From NCBI GenBank assembly GCA_958296225.1, contig OY282456.1, forward strand, positions 2,480,001-2,544,000: DNA of 64,000 nt. Reading direction: 5' to 3'. The translations under genes and the position numbers were made by a program. The notes beneath the pieces are model-generated. The model had not been told where the DNA came from, ran no database searches, and saw only the letters and a list, made by a program, of their open reading frames with translations. This DNA comes from an uncultured Dehalococcoidia bacterium. Lineage in GTDB: Bacteria; Chloroflexota; Dehalococcoidia; Lucifugimonadales; UBA3495. This document shows, in pieces, positions 33,296 to 42,231 of the stretch (position 1 is the stretch's first letter; the number at the start of each line of letters is the position of its first letter).

Positions 33296-33823
33296 TCAGT
33301 CTTTGAGGTTCAGGAATACTACGATGGGGCGGCGGGTCATTTGGGCGTAGTCATAGGCGGACTTGATGACGCCGGGCCACTGGTCAAAGGGAACGCGGTA
33401 GTCCAGGGCGGAGGCTTTGATTTTCATGGACTCTACCATCTCAATGGCGGTTTCGGAGTAGTTATGCACGGCGGCGTTGAATTCGCCAAAGCCGCCGCGG
33501 CGGATGGCCAGGATGAGCATAGGCATATGGTAGGCCATGGCGAAGGTGGTGAGGGCGACCATAGAGTTGCCCAGGCCCACGTCCTGGATGAACATTACGC
33601 CCTTGCGCCCGGACATCGCCAGGCCAGAGAGGATGCCGATGCCCTCTTCCTCGCGGGCTACGGGGAAGCAGCGCACGCCTTCGGCGGCCTCAAAGTGGGC
33701 GACGACGGGCGCGCCGAAGCTGTCGGGGATGTGGATGACGTATGCGACGCCGATGGCCTCCAGGCCGGCGATGACGGCGGCGCAGGCGGCGGCGGGGTAG
33801 GCGGTGGCAGGCAGGGAAGTCAT
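33296..33823 (-). CDS. TPP-dependent decarboxylase alpha subunit (ComD-like)
   Basis: A 175-aa protein matching the pyrimidine-binding half: GVAYVIHIPDSFGAPVV, then FPVAREEEGIGILSGLAMSG with the catalytic Glu, and FIQDVGLGNSMVALTTFAMAY. Gene order alpha-beta with a 52-base gap. The gap contains a short copy of the CAGGGATATGCAGGAT-type phrase. Sulfopyruvate or phosphonopyruvate decarboxylase are the likeliest roles; no adjacent gene settles the substrate. Confidence 0.82.
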   Translation of the reverse strand: MTSLPATAYPAAACAAVIAGLEAIGVAYVIHIPDSFGAPVVAHFEAAEGVRCFPVAREEEGIGILSGLAMSGRKGVMFIQDVGLGNSMVALTTFAMAYHMPMLILAIRRGGFGEFNAAVHNYSETAIEMVESMKIKASALDYRVPFDQWPGVIKSAYDYAQMTRRPIVVFLNLKD

Positions 33824-33839
33824 TTGATTATTCCGGCAG

Positions 33840-34340
33840 TCAGTCGTTGGCAGGTTCGGGCAGTACGTAGGCCCAACCTCCGGCGGTGGTTCTGTTGGGC
33901 GACAGCGGGCGGGAATCGCTTTTCAGTATCAGCCGGTCGACTCGAAATGGAGATTCCAGTCGTTTCATGTGTGATACGTAAAGCAAATTGCAGCTGAAGC
34001 CGTCTTCAGGTATGTTGTACAGACCGCCCTCGCCGGGTTGGTAATCCGCCAAGGTTTTCTCGATGCCCTTACGCAGCTCACTACCGTGAGGTATCTTGCT
34101 TTTATCTCTCCAACTAATGATATTGGCGGTGTAGCGGACGTGCTGCAAGTCGGTGGAGACAGAAGCGTAGAGTTTCACAGGGTCACTGGGGGATGGCAGG
34201 TTATCTCTCAGATAGACGATGGGAGAGGCAGAATGGGGCTGCATAAACAGCGCCCAGTGGGGGATTTGGCATTGTGTCGCCACTATCTCATCAAGGACGC
34301 TTTGGAACACGCCGTTCAGGTAAATAGCTTGGTCACGCAT
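33840..34340 (-). CDS. Hypothetical protein, unknown
   Basis: A 166-aa soluble protein not recognised. The middle (KLYASVSTDLQHVRYTANIISWRD) and the ending (ILKSDSRPLSPN) suggest a mixed alpha/beta fold. Composition is A+T-richer than neighbouring metabolic genes. It follows a 138-aa hypothetical gene by 14 bases, so the two may be an acquired pair. Confidence 0.55.
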   Translation of the reverse strand: MRDQAIYLNGVFQSVLDEIVATQCQIPHWALFMQPHSASPIVYLRDNLPSPSDPVKLYASVSTDLQHVRYTANIISWRDKSKIPHGSELRKGIEKTLADYQPGEGGLYNIPEDGFSCNLLYVSHMKRLESPFRVDRLILKSDSRPLSPNRTTAGGWAYVLPEPAND

Positions 34341-34354
34341 GGCTCCTGCCTCTA

Positions 34355-34771
34355 TTATTTTTCGGGACGTTTGTTGTCGGCGTCATTGCCGTTGTTGAAG
34401 TTGGGCAGTGGCTGCCCGGTGTCCGGGTCGATACCGTTGCGGAGCAGCATTTCGCGCAAACGCTGGATTTCCGACCGGACGGCGCAGCCCGGTGCATAAC
34501 TGCCACTGCCAGGCGCGCTGCGCCAATGGGCTGCGTCATAGCCGGCGGAAACATCCCGTTTCGCCTGGGCTACGGCGCAAGCCTCAGTATAGGCTATTTC
34601 CGTTACCAGCTTTCCGGTACGCCGGGAGAGGCGCCCGCAGAACAGAATCTCGGCGTAGGCAGCTTTGATGGTCATTTCCGTCAGTGGCGTGGCATAGCCT
34701 TCGGCGCGGGCGTTCTCCGCCGCTTTTACGGAATCATCCTCCAACAGGTTTTTCAGCTTTGCCATTGCCAT
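34355..34771 (-). CDS. Hypothetical protein, unknown
   Basis: About 138 aa from the ATG at 34771, with AGGAGG 11 bases upstream. It is helical and charged, with an internal SAPGSGSYAPG linker and an Asn-rich end (PNFNNGNDADN). No family recognised. Likely co-transcribed with the downstream 166-aa gene. Confidence 0.55.
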   Translation of the reverse strand: MAMAKLKNLLEDDSVKAAENARAEGYATPLTEMTIKAAYAEILFCGRLSRRTGKLVTEIAYTEACAVAQAKRDVSAGYDAAHWRSAPGSGSYAPGCAVRSEIQRLREMLLRNGIDPDTGQPLPNFNNGNDADNKRPEK

Positions 34772-34826
34772 ACCGTACTGCACCTCCTGACGCCGGGGTT
34801 ATTGTAGCACGGCGGGCGGGTAGGTG

Positions 34827-35600
34827 TCAGGCGCGGAGGTCGGACAGGAAGCGGGCGGCGCTTTGGCGCACGAAGTCCTGGAGGTTCACCGACATAAGGT
34901 GGACGCCGCGCGCGGCGAACTGGCGGTAGCGGGCTACGTTGTCCACGGTCATGCCGGCGCCGGCGACGCCGATGATTTTGCCCGCGGCCAGCGTACTATC
35001 AATGACCTGGGAGATGGCGGCGTCCACGTCGGCCGGCGGGGGCATTCCCATGGCCTGGGTGAGGTCGCTGCTGCCGACGAGGATGGCGTCCACGCCGTTA
35101 ACGCTGGCGATGTCTGGGACGTTGGCGACGGCTTCGGGGGTTTCGACCATGCAGATGACCAGCGTTTCCCGGTTGGCGGCTGCGTAGTATTCGGCCGGCG
35201 GGAGGCCGCTGCCCAGGCGGTTAGTGCGTCCGCCGGTGGCGCTGCTGCGGTCGCCCAGGGGGTAGTAGTGGGAGGCTTTGGCGACGGCCGCGGCCGCGGC
35301 GCGGGTGTTGACGTGGGGGACGATGAGGCCCTGCGCGCCCCGGTCGAGGAAACGGAGCAGGGTGGACGGCTCAGCGTTGGGCACCCGCACTACCGGCGTG
35401 ATGTCGTGGAGTTCGGCGGCGCGAATCATGTTCTCCGATTCGGAGTCGTTGGATGATCCGTGCTCGCAGTCAATCCAGACCCAATCGAAGCCGAGGACGC
35501 CGTAGAGTTCGACAATGACGGGGGCGTAGAAGTTGACGCTGCCGCCGACGGCGATTTCGCCGGCGAGGAGTTTGGCTTTGGCGCGGTTGGTGCGGACCAT
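34827..35600 (-). CDS. HpcH/HpaI-type class II aldolase
   Basis: A 258-aa enzyme with WIDCEHGSSND (metal and catalytic region), RGAQGLIVPHVNT, CMVETPEAV and ILVGSSDLTQAMG, all in the order of HpcH/HpaI aldolases. These cleave 4-hydroxy-2-oxoacids to pyruvate and an aldehyde. AAGGAGG precedes the ATG. A 2-oxoacid link with the TPP decarboxylase on the same strand is possible. Confidence 0.88.
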   Translation of the reverse strand: MVRTNRAKAKLLAGEIAVGGSVNFYAPVIVELYGVLGFDWVWIDCEHGSSNDSESENMIRAAELHDITPVVRVPNAEPSTLLRFLDRGAQGLIVPHVNTRAAAAAVAKASHYYPLGDRSSATGGRTNRLGSGLPPAEYYAAANRETLVICMVETPEAVANVPDIASVNGVDAILVGSSDLTQAMGMPPPADVDAAISQVIDSTLAAGKIIGVAGAGMTVDNVARYRQFAARGVHLMSVNLQDFVRQSAARFLSDLRA

Positions 35601-35711
35601 TTGGGCCTCCTTGGGAAAGGACGGGGCAGGGGGACAAAGACAGGGCAGGGGGTTGCGAATTGGCGGGGAGGTACAGGATAGACCGGATTTTGCCTCAAGT
35701 GTACCCGCCTG

Positions 35712-35738
35712 GTCATTGCGAGCGCAGCGTGGCAATCG
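35712..35738. repeat. REP-like phrase (GTCATTGCGAGCGCAGCGTG)
   Basis: Second copy of the dispersed phrase at 13347, in the gap upstream of the aldolase. Confidence 0.5.
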
Positions 35739-35760
35739 GGCCGGCGCAGAACGGGCGGGC

Positions 35761-38022
35761 TCAGTGCGGGCGGATTGTCCCTTCCCAGAGGTTGTTGAAA
35801 CCGTCCGCGGTGCGTACATACTGGCCGGTGCGGATGGCGGCGATGTCATAATCCGGCAGCTCCCGGATGGCGACGCAGGTTTCCCCGAATTGGAGGCCGT
35901 GCGCGACGAAACGGAAGTCCAGGTTGTCAAACCCGAAGGGCTGGCGACGGGCCGGCAAGTCGACCCGGTGAACCGGGGTCAAATGCAGGAAGAAACGATG
36001 GGCCACAGCGGCGGCGGCGCACGGCTCCTTTACGTAGATGAGGCGGTTGTTGTTGACATAGACATCGTAATCGGAACGAATCGCTGGCGGGCCGCTTCCG
36101 ACCAGTAGTCCGGCAACGTAATCCCTGGCCGGCATCGTCGCAACCTGCAACGTAGGCCGCGCATCGCGGGGCAGCACGAGCGCGTCCGCGCATAACCCCG
36201 TCTGGGTGTTCGTCCAGGGGCTGCCTACCGTTTCATCCGGTTCGCCGCCCCAAGACCAAACCGCCAGCGCGTCCGGCGCGCAGTTTCCGGTGAACGCCTG
36301 CGCCAGCCGGCCATCCACGATAAGCCCGACGCCAGCGGACTGGTAGGCAAAGTGGGGTTCTAATCTTTCCCAGAACCGGGCGGCGGTGTAGGCATTTTCC
36401 AACGACTCAACAGACCAGAGGTTGAAGCGCCTTTCGGTATCATCGGGGCCCGCTACCGTAAGGTTAGCCAAGTGGGTTATTCCGAACTCTCGATAAAGGG
36501 GAATGAATTTGGCGTTCCGGGAGGCATATCCATTCCCGGCTGCGTTGGTATCGTGAAAATAGTCGTAGGAATTGACCAGGCCATCCAGGTTCACCACCGG
36601 AAAGCGCGAAAAGTACCCGACGATGCCGGCGTCCCACGACCCGACCACGCTGTTATCGGGAAGTACCCGGTTTATAACCTGCGCACCCCCATAAAAGTCG
36701 GAACCCCATTTGCCGATAGTGCCGGTTGACTCGCTGTTCCGGTCAACAAAACGGAACGGCCCGGTGAAATCCGCCTTTGCCAGCAGGAAGACCGCGGCGG
36801 CGACGACAATGCCCACGCTCAGCAGGTTGGCCGTGCGGCGCCATCCTGGCCTGATGTAACGGCGGATAAAGTAAATGGCGACGTAGCAGTTCAGGGGAAC
36901 TACCAGCGCCATCATCAGGTACGCCGGCACGAAGTACCAGAGAGCACCCCCCTGGATGAAGGGGTGCACGGTGAGCACGGTTTGCGCGAACTTCGCCAGG
37001 TGGCCGGCGGCCAGGCCGAACACGCCCACCAGAAAGACCAGCAGCAGCCAGTCCCGCTCCTCCCGGGTGCGGCGGGCGAACCACCAGACCAGCAGGAGGA
37101 TGACGCAGACCCCCAACGCTACCAGCAGCTCAAAGTCGAAGACCGGAATCTGCAATACGTCCCGGAAGTTCTGCGTGAGGCTGTACCCGCCTTCCTGCTC
37201 CCACCAGACCTGGGACCAGGCGGCTTTGGTGGCGCCGCTTACCGGCACGATGCCGCCGAACACCAGCCCGTTATAGAGGAAGTAGGCCAGGATGCCGGCA
37301 ATGGCGCTGCTGATTAGAACTAGTGTACGGGGGGGGGCAGAAAGTATCAGGCTGCGCCACGACGCGCCGGCCGGCCGCTCCCGCCACGACCATTCAATGA
37401 CGCACAACGCTACCGTCGCCGCCAGCGATATGGCGACGTACTCCAGCCGCACCCAGGGCAGCGCAAAGGCGACGGCGGCCAGCGGCCATTGCCACCGGGC
37501 CGGATTGCGCGCGTAGAGTACCAGGGCCAACATAAACAGCCCCAGCATAAACAGCGCGGCGGCCGCTTCCATGCCGAGGAATATGCCCCAGTTTTGGTAG
37601 AGCAGCGGCAGCGTGGCGAAAAGCAGAATCCAGGGCAGGCGCGCCAGCCGGGCCGCCGCGACGATACAGGCGACGGCCCCGGCGATGAGCATAATCTCAA
37701 AAGCCTTGATGCCGAACAGCGCCGTTTCCTTATCAAATATCCAGTAGAACGGCGTGATGGCAAACATCCAGAGGGGATGGTAGCCGTTGGTGCGGGTGAT
37801 GCCGCCGTCAAAGGTGGAGAACTTCCCTTCCGCCAAGTGGTAGGCTATCTGGAAATAGTAGTAATCATCATCGGCGCTCACGTCGCGGATGAGGTTGATG
37901 AGGTCGAAGTTGGCCAGCATATAGCCGGCGAACCCGGCGCCGTAGGCCAGGATGCCGGCGATAAACAGGACAAAAAGGGCGTGACGGAGGTTATCGGAGC
38001 GGAGGTTCAGCATCGGGTGCAC
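35761..38022 (-). CDS. GT-C-like multispanning membrane protein
   Basis: A 753-aa protein with about ten hydrophobic helices in the first 450 residues and a soluble C-terminal part. The first loop has SADDDYYYFQIAYHLAEGKF, matching the acidic DxD-type motif of GT-C glycosyltransferases, followed by TRTNGYHPLW. It may transfer a lipid-linked sugar. The start is GTG at 38022 or ATG at 38013; neither has a clear ribosome site. It begins only 16-25 bases after the 3' end of the RNase P RNA. Confidence 0.72.
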   Translation of the reverse strand: MHPMLNLRSDNLRHALFVLFIAGILAYGAGFAGYMLANFDLINLIRDVSADDDYYYFQIAYHLAEGKFSTFDGGITRTNGYHPLWMFAITPFYWIFDKETALFGIKAFEIMLIAGAVACIVAAARLARLPWILLFATLPLLYQNWGIFLGMEAAAALFMLGLFMLALVLYARNPARWQWPLAAVAFALPWVRLEYVAISLAATVALCVIEWSWRERPAGASWRSLILSAPPRTLVLISSAIAGILAYFLYNGLVFGGIVPVSGATKAAWSQVWWEQEGGYSLTQNFRDVLQIPVFDFELLVALGVCVILLLVWWFARRTREERDWLLLVFLVGVFGLAAGHLAKFAQTVLTVHPFIQGGALWYFVPAYLMMALVVPLNCYVAIYFIRRYIRPGWRRTANLLSVGIVVAAAVFLLAKADFTGPFRFVDRNSESTGTIGKWGSDFYGGAQVINRVLPDNSVVGSWDAGIVGYFSRFPVVNLDGLVNSYDYFHDTNAAGNGYASRNAKFIPLYREFGITHLANLTVAGPDDTERRFNLWSVESLENAYTAARFWERLEPHFAYQSAGVGLIVDGRLAQAFTGNCAPDALAVWSWGGEPDETVGSPWTNTQTGLCADALVLPRDARPTLQVATMPARDYVAGLLVGSGPPAIRSDYDVYVNNNRLIYVKEPCAAAAVAHRFFLHLTPVHRVDLPARRQPFGFDNLDFRFVAHGLQFGETCVAIRELPDYDIAAIRTGQYVRTADGFNNLWEGTIRPH

Positions 38023-38038
38023 GCGGTTTTATAGCGGT

Positions 38039-38496
38039 GGAGAATGCCGGGCGGCCTGTAAGCCGGGTTCTGTATCCGCCGCCAACGCAGGCTGACGGCA
38101 GGATGGCGGCCATCTATCTAGCCCCGCAGCGGGTGGCCCCGATGCGCCCGGAGCCGGACGCGCCGGCGGCGGGCAGCGTTGCCGCTGGGGTCGAGCGGCC
38201 AACCCGGGGACGGGCCGGACACCCATAGTCCCTCTATTTGGCCTTGCTCCAGGTGGGGTTTGGCCGCCGGTGCGTCGCCACAGCCGGCCGGGCGCTCTTA
38301 CCGCCCGATTTCACCCTTGCCGCCGTGGGCCGAGGCCCGTGGGCGGCGGTATGTTTCTGTGCCACTTTCCGTCACCGGCGCGCACGGCGCGCCGACGCCT
38401 GGGGGTTACCCAGCACCCCGTCCGGTGGAGCCCGGACTTTCCTCCCCGAGACGACCAGCGTCTCGCGGCGGCCACCCGGCCAGCCCAGCACTCTCC
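38039..38496 (-). ncRNA. rnpB: RNase P RNA (type A)
   Basis: On the minus strand the conserved blocks of bacterial RNase P RNA occur in order: GAGGAAAGTCCGGGCTCC (38445 downwards), GGCACAGAAACATACCG, GGTAAGAGCGC, AGATAGATGGCC and ACAGAACCCGGCTTACAG (38073-38057). The ends pair: GGAGAGTGCTGGGC (38496-38483) with GCCCGGCATTCTCC (38052-38039) gives helix P1. The RNA processes tRNA 5' ends. Several GC-rich helices are enlarged. It is preceded by a good promoter. Confidence 0.95.
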
Positions 38497-38503
38497 AGCA
38501 CCG

Positions 38504-38532
38504 AGGCTAGCATAGGGGCTGGCGGGGGTCAA
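38504..38532 (-). promoter_or_regulatory. rnpB promoter
   Basis: TTGACC, a 17-base spacer ending TGC (extended -10), then TAGCCT. The predicted transcription start falls about seven bases later, at the first base pair of P1. Confidence 0.75.
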
Positions 38533-38546
38533 GGAAATGAAGCCGT

Positions 38547-38671
38547 GGGTAGCGTTTCGATTTAGGTGGTTTAACATTCGGAACGGTAGGGGCGACCTCA
38601 TGAGTCGTGCCTATGCCCGCCGTCAAAACGACGGTATCGCGCCTCAAACCACCTAAAACGAAAGGCTACCC
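38547..38671. mobile_element. MITE-like element with 26-bp terminal inverted repeats
   Basis: GGGTAGCGTTTCGATTTAGG begins the left end; the right end is its complement with 24 of 26 positions matching. The 125-bp element has a small internal hairpin (CCGTC...GACGG). Relatives of one end occur at 7723, 10112, 22690 and 27069. No target-site duplication was found. Confidence 0.65.
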
Positions 38672-38773
38672 GGTATGCCTCGTAAGCCCTGCGGTCGTCC
38701 GGAGCAACGCCCCGCTGCAGCCGCTCGCCAAGCTCATCAAGTTTCGCAGCGGAGAAATTCGTCGCCACAATTT

Positions 38774-40036
38774 TCATCTCCCGGCATCGCCGTTGTACCC
38801 CGGATTTTTCGGAAACAGCGCCGCCGCCACGACTCCCAACCCGGTCAGCCCCGCTACGCTCAAAACCCCCGTAACCAGTGACCCTGATACCTCTGCGATT
38901 GCCCCGGCAACCACCGGCCCGCCGCCAAATCCAACCGCGCCGAAAGTCAGAATCAAAGCCGCCAGCACCGACACTTCCCGCGCCTTGATGCCCCTGAACT
39001 CAAAGGGCAGAATCTCCATTGCGGGCACAAACACCCACACCAGCCCCAACCCCGTTAGCGACGCGGCCGCCAGAACCTCATTGCCCGCCAGCAGCGCTCC
39101 GAAAGTGAAAATGGTGTTAAACACCGCGGGCAGCAGCACCATCAGCCGCCGGTTGGTGACGTACTTAAAAATCCTGCTCCCAACCAGGGCCCCCGGTATC
39201 AGCGCGTAATACAAAAACCCGAACAGAATGCTCCCGGAGGAAATCGCAATCCCCCGTTCCTCTTCCAGTATCGTCGGCAGAAACGTCAGCGCCGTTGTCC
39301 ACGATGCCGACAGACACAGCATGATTCCACCCAGCAGCCATGCCTGCGGATATGACAGCAGCGCTCTAATCACCGGCACATCCTCCTCTCCCGGGTCGGA
39401 TGCCGCGCCGCGCGCCTGCGACGAGGGTGCGTTCAATGCGGAGGGCGCCTTCCAGGTCAGCGCCGCCCACACCAGGAGTTGCCCGGCCAGTAACCCGCCT
39501 TGCAGAAAGTACGCCAACCGCCAGCTTTGCAGCGCCACGATAATCAGCGGGCTGAACGTCAACACGGCTGCCATCCAGGTCGAGTGCAGCGACAATCCCG
39601 CCGACGTTACGGTGGAATACTGCGCCGGCGCTGCCCACAGTCTTAACAATAGAGGCCGTGCCGGGGCCATCGTCGCCTGGGTCAATACCGTCAGGAATCG
39701 CGCTGCCAGCAGTGTCCAGAACCCCACCGCCAAACCCTGAGTGAACACGAAGGGCGTAATCAGCGCCAGCGCCGCCAGCACCCGCCGGTTCGGGTTGAAC
39801 CTGCCCAACAGCACGCTGAACGGCACCAGAAACACCGCCGACGCTGCCCACCACACGCCCTGCAAAACCCCGATTTCCAGGTAGCTCAGCCCCAAATCGG
39901 CCCGGACGAAGGGCAGGAACAGCCCGAAGGCGAATGATGACAGCACCACCGAACTGTAGTGCAGGCGGTTGAGCAACAGGACAGCCCATCCGCGCCGGGA
40001 TGTGGTGGCGAATTCTGCGGAATGCGCTCCGTCCAC
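38774..40036 (-). CDS. MFS transporter
   Basis: A 420-aa, 12-helix protein: RLHYSSVVLSSFAFGLFLPFVRADLG, then LEIGVLQGVWWAASAVFLVPFSVLLGRFNPNRRVLA, an MFS loop 2-3. The start is GTG directly after the oxidase stop. It follows the FAD oxidase gene and may import or export that enzyme's substrate. Confidence 0.83.
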   Translation of the reverse strand: MDGAHSAEFATTSRRGWAVLLLNRLHYSSVVLSSFAFGLFLPFVRADLGLSYLEIGVLQGVWWAASAVFLVPFSVLLGRFNPNRRVLAALALITPFVFTQGLAVGFWTLLAARFLTVLTQATMAPARPLLLRLWAAPAQYSTVTSAGLSLHSTWMAAVLTFSPLIIVALQSWRLAYFLQGGLLAGQLLVWAALTWKAPSALNAPSSQARGAASDPGEEDVPVIRALLSYPQAWLLGGIMLCLSASWTTALTFLPTILEEERGIAISSGSILFGFLYYALIPGALVGSRIFKYVTNRRLMVLLPAVFNTIFTFGALLAGNEVLAAASLTGLGLVWVFVPAMEILPFEFRGIKAREVSVLAALILTFGAVGFGGGPVVAGAIAEVSGSLVTGVLSVAGLTGLGVVAAALFPKNPGYNGDAGR

Positions 40037-41206
40037 CTACCGATGCCCTGCTCGCGGGTGGGGCATCTCGCTGCGCTGCTGCTCCGTCAGATTCGCAAAC
40101 CGCTCCGGGCGATAGGGCCCCAGCACCGCGTCAGCCCGCACCCCGTCGCAGATTTCCAGCGCCGCCAGCTGGCTCACCACCGGCGCCAGCGTAACCCCGC
40201 TGTGGGTCAGAGCGACGTACAGGTTAGGCGCTCCGGGCGCGAATCCCAGCGCCGGGTAGCCGTCCAGAGGCATGGGGCGCCAGCCCACGGGGACGGGAAT
40301 AGCCCGCGCCCCGGCCAAACCCGGCAGGTAGCGGCCGGCGCGGGCCAGCAGGTCATCGGCGTGGGCCTGGCTGTCGTCTTCGGCCAGACTTTCCTGGTCG
40401 CCCTCGCCAATCATAAAACTGCCGTCGGCGCACTGGCGCAGGTGAATCTCCCGCCGGCCGTCGCCCAGCGGCGGGGCGTACACTACCGGAATATTTGGCA
40501 GCAACGGCGGCAACGGCGTGGTTCTGATGACGACGCCCGGGCTTTGCGCCTGGGGCACGTTGACGCCGGCCAGCGCGGCCAGCGCCGTAGTATCGACGCC
40601 GGCCGCCAGGACCACCGCGTCGCAAGGCAGACGCCCCGCGTCGGTCAGCACGGCGCGGATGGCGCCGTCAGCGCGCCGCTCCAGTCCCTCTACGATAGCG
40701 CCGATGACGATATTCGGATATTGCTCCAACCGGCGGATGCACGCATCCACCACCAGCTGCGGCTCCACCTGTCCTTCGTTTTCGCTATACTCGGCGGCGG
40801 CCACCGGCCCTACGTCCAGCGACGGCTCTAACTCCGCCAACTCCTCAGCCGACACTAACCGGCTCGGGTAGCCCCAGGACTGCAGCTGCCGCACCCGCGC
40901 TACCAGCTTTTCGGCGGCGCCGGGTTCGGCTTCCCAGGACACTTTGCCACCCCAGCGCAAGCCGACTTCACCATCCAGCAGTTCGGCAAAGCGCGGCCAC
41001 ATTTCCAGCGCGCGACGGTTCAGGTTGTGGTAGCCGACAGGCTCTTTCGCGCCGGCGTTAATCCAGGCGAAGCTGTGGCTGGAAGCGCCGCTGCCGGGCT
41101 CCGCCTTGTCGATTACGGTAACCCGCACCCCACGGGCGGCGATGCGCCAGCCAATGGTCGCGCCAACTATGCCGGCGCCGATAACGGCCACGTGGCGCAG
41201 AGTCAT
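40037..41206 (-). CDS. FAD-dependent D-amino-acid-oxidase-family enzyme
   Basis: A 389-aa flavoprotein with GAGIVGATIGWRIAARGVRV (FAD Rossmann), ASSHSFAWINAG, and the C-terminal PVGWRPMPLDGYPALGF followed by LYVALTHSGVTLAP, as in glycine oxidase/DAO proteins. Substrate unknown, probably an amine or amino acid. Its ATG lies one base after the stop of the MoxR gene. Confidence 0.87.
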   Translation of the reverse strand: MTLRHVAVIGAGIVGATIGWRIAARGVRVTVIDKAEPGSGASSHSFAWINAGAKEPVGYHNLNRRALEMWPRFAELLDGEVGLRWGGKVSWEAEPGAAEKLVARVRQLQSWGYPSRLVSAEELAELEPSLDVGPVAAAEYSENEGQVEPQLVVDACIRRLEQYPNIVIGAIVEGLERRADGAIRAVLTDAGRLPCDAVVLAAGVDTTALAALAGVNVPQAQSPGVVIRTTPLPPLLPNIPVVYAPPLGDGRREIHLRQCADGSFMIGEGDQESLAEDDSQAHADDLLARAGRYLPGLAGARAIPVPVGWRPMPLDGYPALGFAPGAPNLYVALTHSGVTLAPVVSQLAALEICDGVRADAVLGPYRPERFANLTEQQRSEMPHPRAGHR

Positions 41207-41207
41207 T

Positions 41208-42164
41208 TTACCCCCGTCGTCCGCCGCGCCGGGGCCCCCGGTGGCGAGAGCGTTCCAACAGCGCCCGCACCGGCTCGCCCCGCACCGCTTCGATGTCGTC
41301 CTGATACTTCAGCATAATGCCCAACGTATCGTCAATGACCTCCGGTTCCAGCTCCCGCATATTGAGCGCCAGCAGCGCCGATGTCCAGTCCAGCGTTTCG
41401 GATACGCCGGGGATTTTGTACAGTTCGGTTTCCCGCAATTCCTGGATGAATGACGTTACCTGCTGGGCCAGTTGCCGGGGCGCATCGGGCAGGCGGGCCG
41501 ACACGATTTGCAGTTCCTTCTGATAGTCCGGGTAATCAACCCAATAGTACAAACAACGCCGTTTCAGAGCGTCATGCACTTCGCGCGTCCGGTTGGACGT
41601 AATCACAACCACCGGCGGATAGGCGGCGTGGAACGTGCCCAGCTCCGGTATGGTGATTTGGTAGTCGGCCAGCAATTCCAGCAGAAAGCCCTCAAACTCC
41701 TCATCGGCCCGGTCCAGCTCGTCAATCAGCAGCACCGGCGCCCGTTCCCGGCTTTCGTCAATCGCTGCCAGCAGTGGGCGTTTGATGAGAAACTGCGGAC
41801 TGAACAGGTCAAGGCCGCCATCGGCAGCCCCGTCCCCACTGCCGCGTCGCGCCTCCAGCAACCGGATTTCCAACAGCTGCCGGGTGTGATTCCACTCGTA
41901 AACCGCGTGGTTCACATCCAATCCTTCGTAGCATTGCAACCGAATCAAATCCGTATGCAAGCCGGCGGCCAGCGCGCGGGCGATTTCCGTCTTGCCGACG
42001 CCGGCTTCCCCCTCCAGGAACAGCGGTCGCCGCAGTTTCAGCGCCAGGTAAATGGCAATCGCCAACCCCCGGTCGGTGATATAAGCCTGGTCCCGCAGCA
42101 GCCCTTGCACATCCTCTACGGATGCGGGAGCCAAAAGGTCGTCGTCAGTGTGAACAGCAGTCAC
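41208..42164 (-). CDS. MoxR-type AAA+ ATPase
   Basis: About 318 aa from GTG at 42164, chosen because GGAG lies seven bases upstream; a longer frame opens at 42227. Walker A is GEAGVGKTEIA and Walker B APVLLIDELDRADEEFEGF; SNRTREVHDALKRRCLYYW is the sensor/arginine-finger region. MoxR/CoxD proteins act as maturation chaperones, often with VWA partners, but no VWA gene is nearby. Confidence 0.87.
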   Translation of the reverse strand: MTAVHTDDDLLAPASVEDVQGLLRDQAYITDRGLAIAIYLALKLRRPLFLEGEAGVGKTEIARALAAGLHTDLIRLQCYEGLDVNHAVYEWNHTRQLLEIRLLEARRGSGDGAADGGLDLFSPQFLIKRPLLAAIDESRERAPVLLIDELDRADEEFEGFLLELLADYQITIPELGTFHAAYPPVVVITSNRTREVHDALKRRCLYYWVDYPDYQKELQIVSARLPDAPRQLAQQVTSFIQELRETELYKIPGVSETLDWTSALLALNMRELEPEVIDDTLGIMLKYQDDIEAVRGEPVRALLERSRHRGPRRGGRRG

Positions 42165-42231
42165 CGGAAAACTCCGTTGGACAGGATAGGTGCAGGGGCA
42201 TTGTAACCCATTTTGCCGCCGGCCCAACCAT

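Noticed and set aside
35712-35738. A regulatory operator for the aldolase gene
   Set aside because: The phrase is a common dispersed sequence found again at 13347 and shows no promoter relation.
38039-38496. Open reading frames across 38040-38500 on both strands
   Set aside because: The region is the RNase P RNA with matching P1 ends and all conserved blocks, so the frames are chance.
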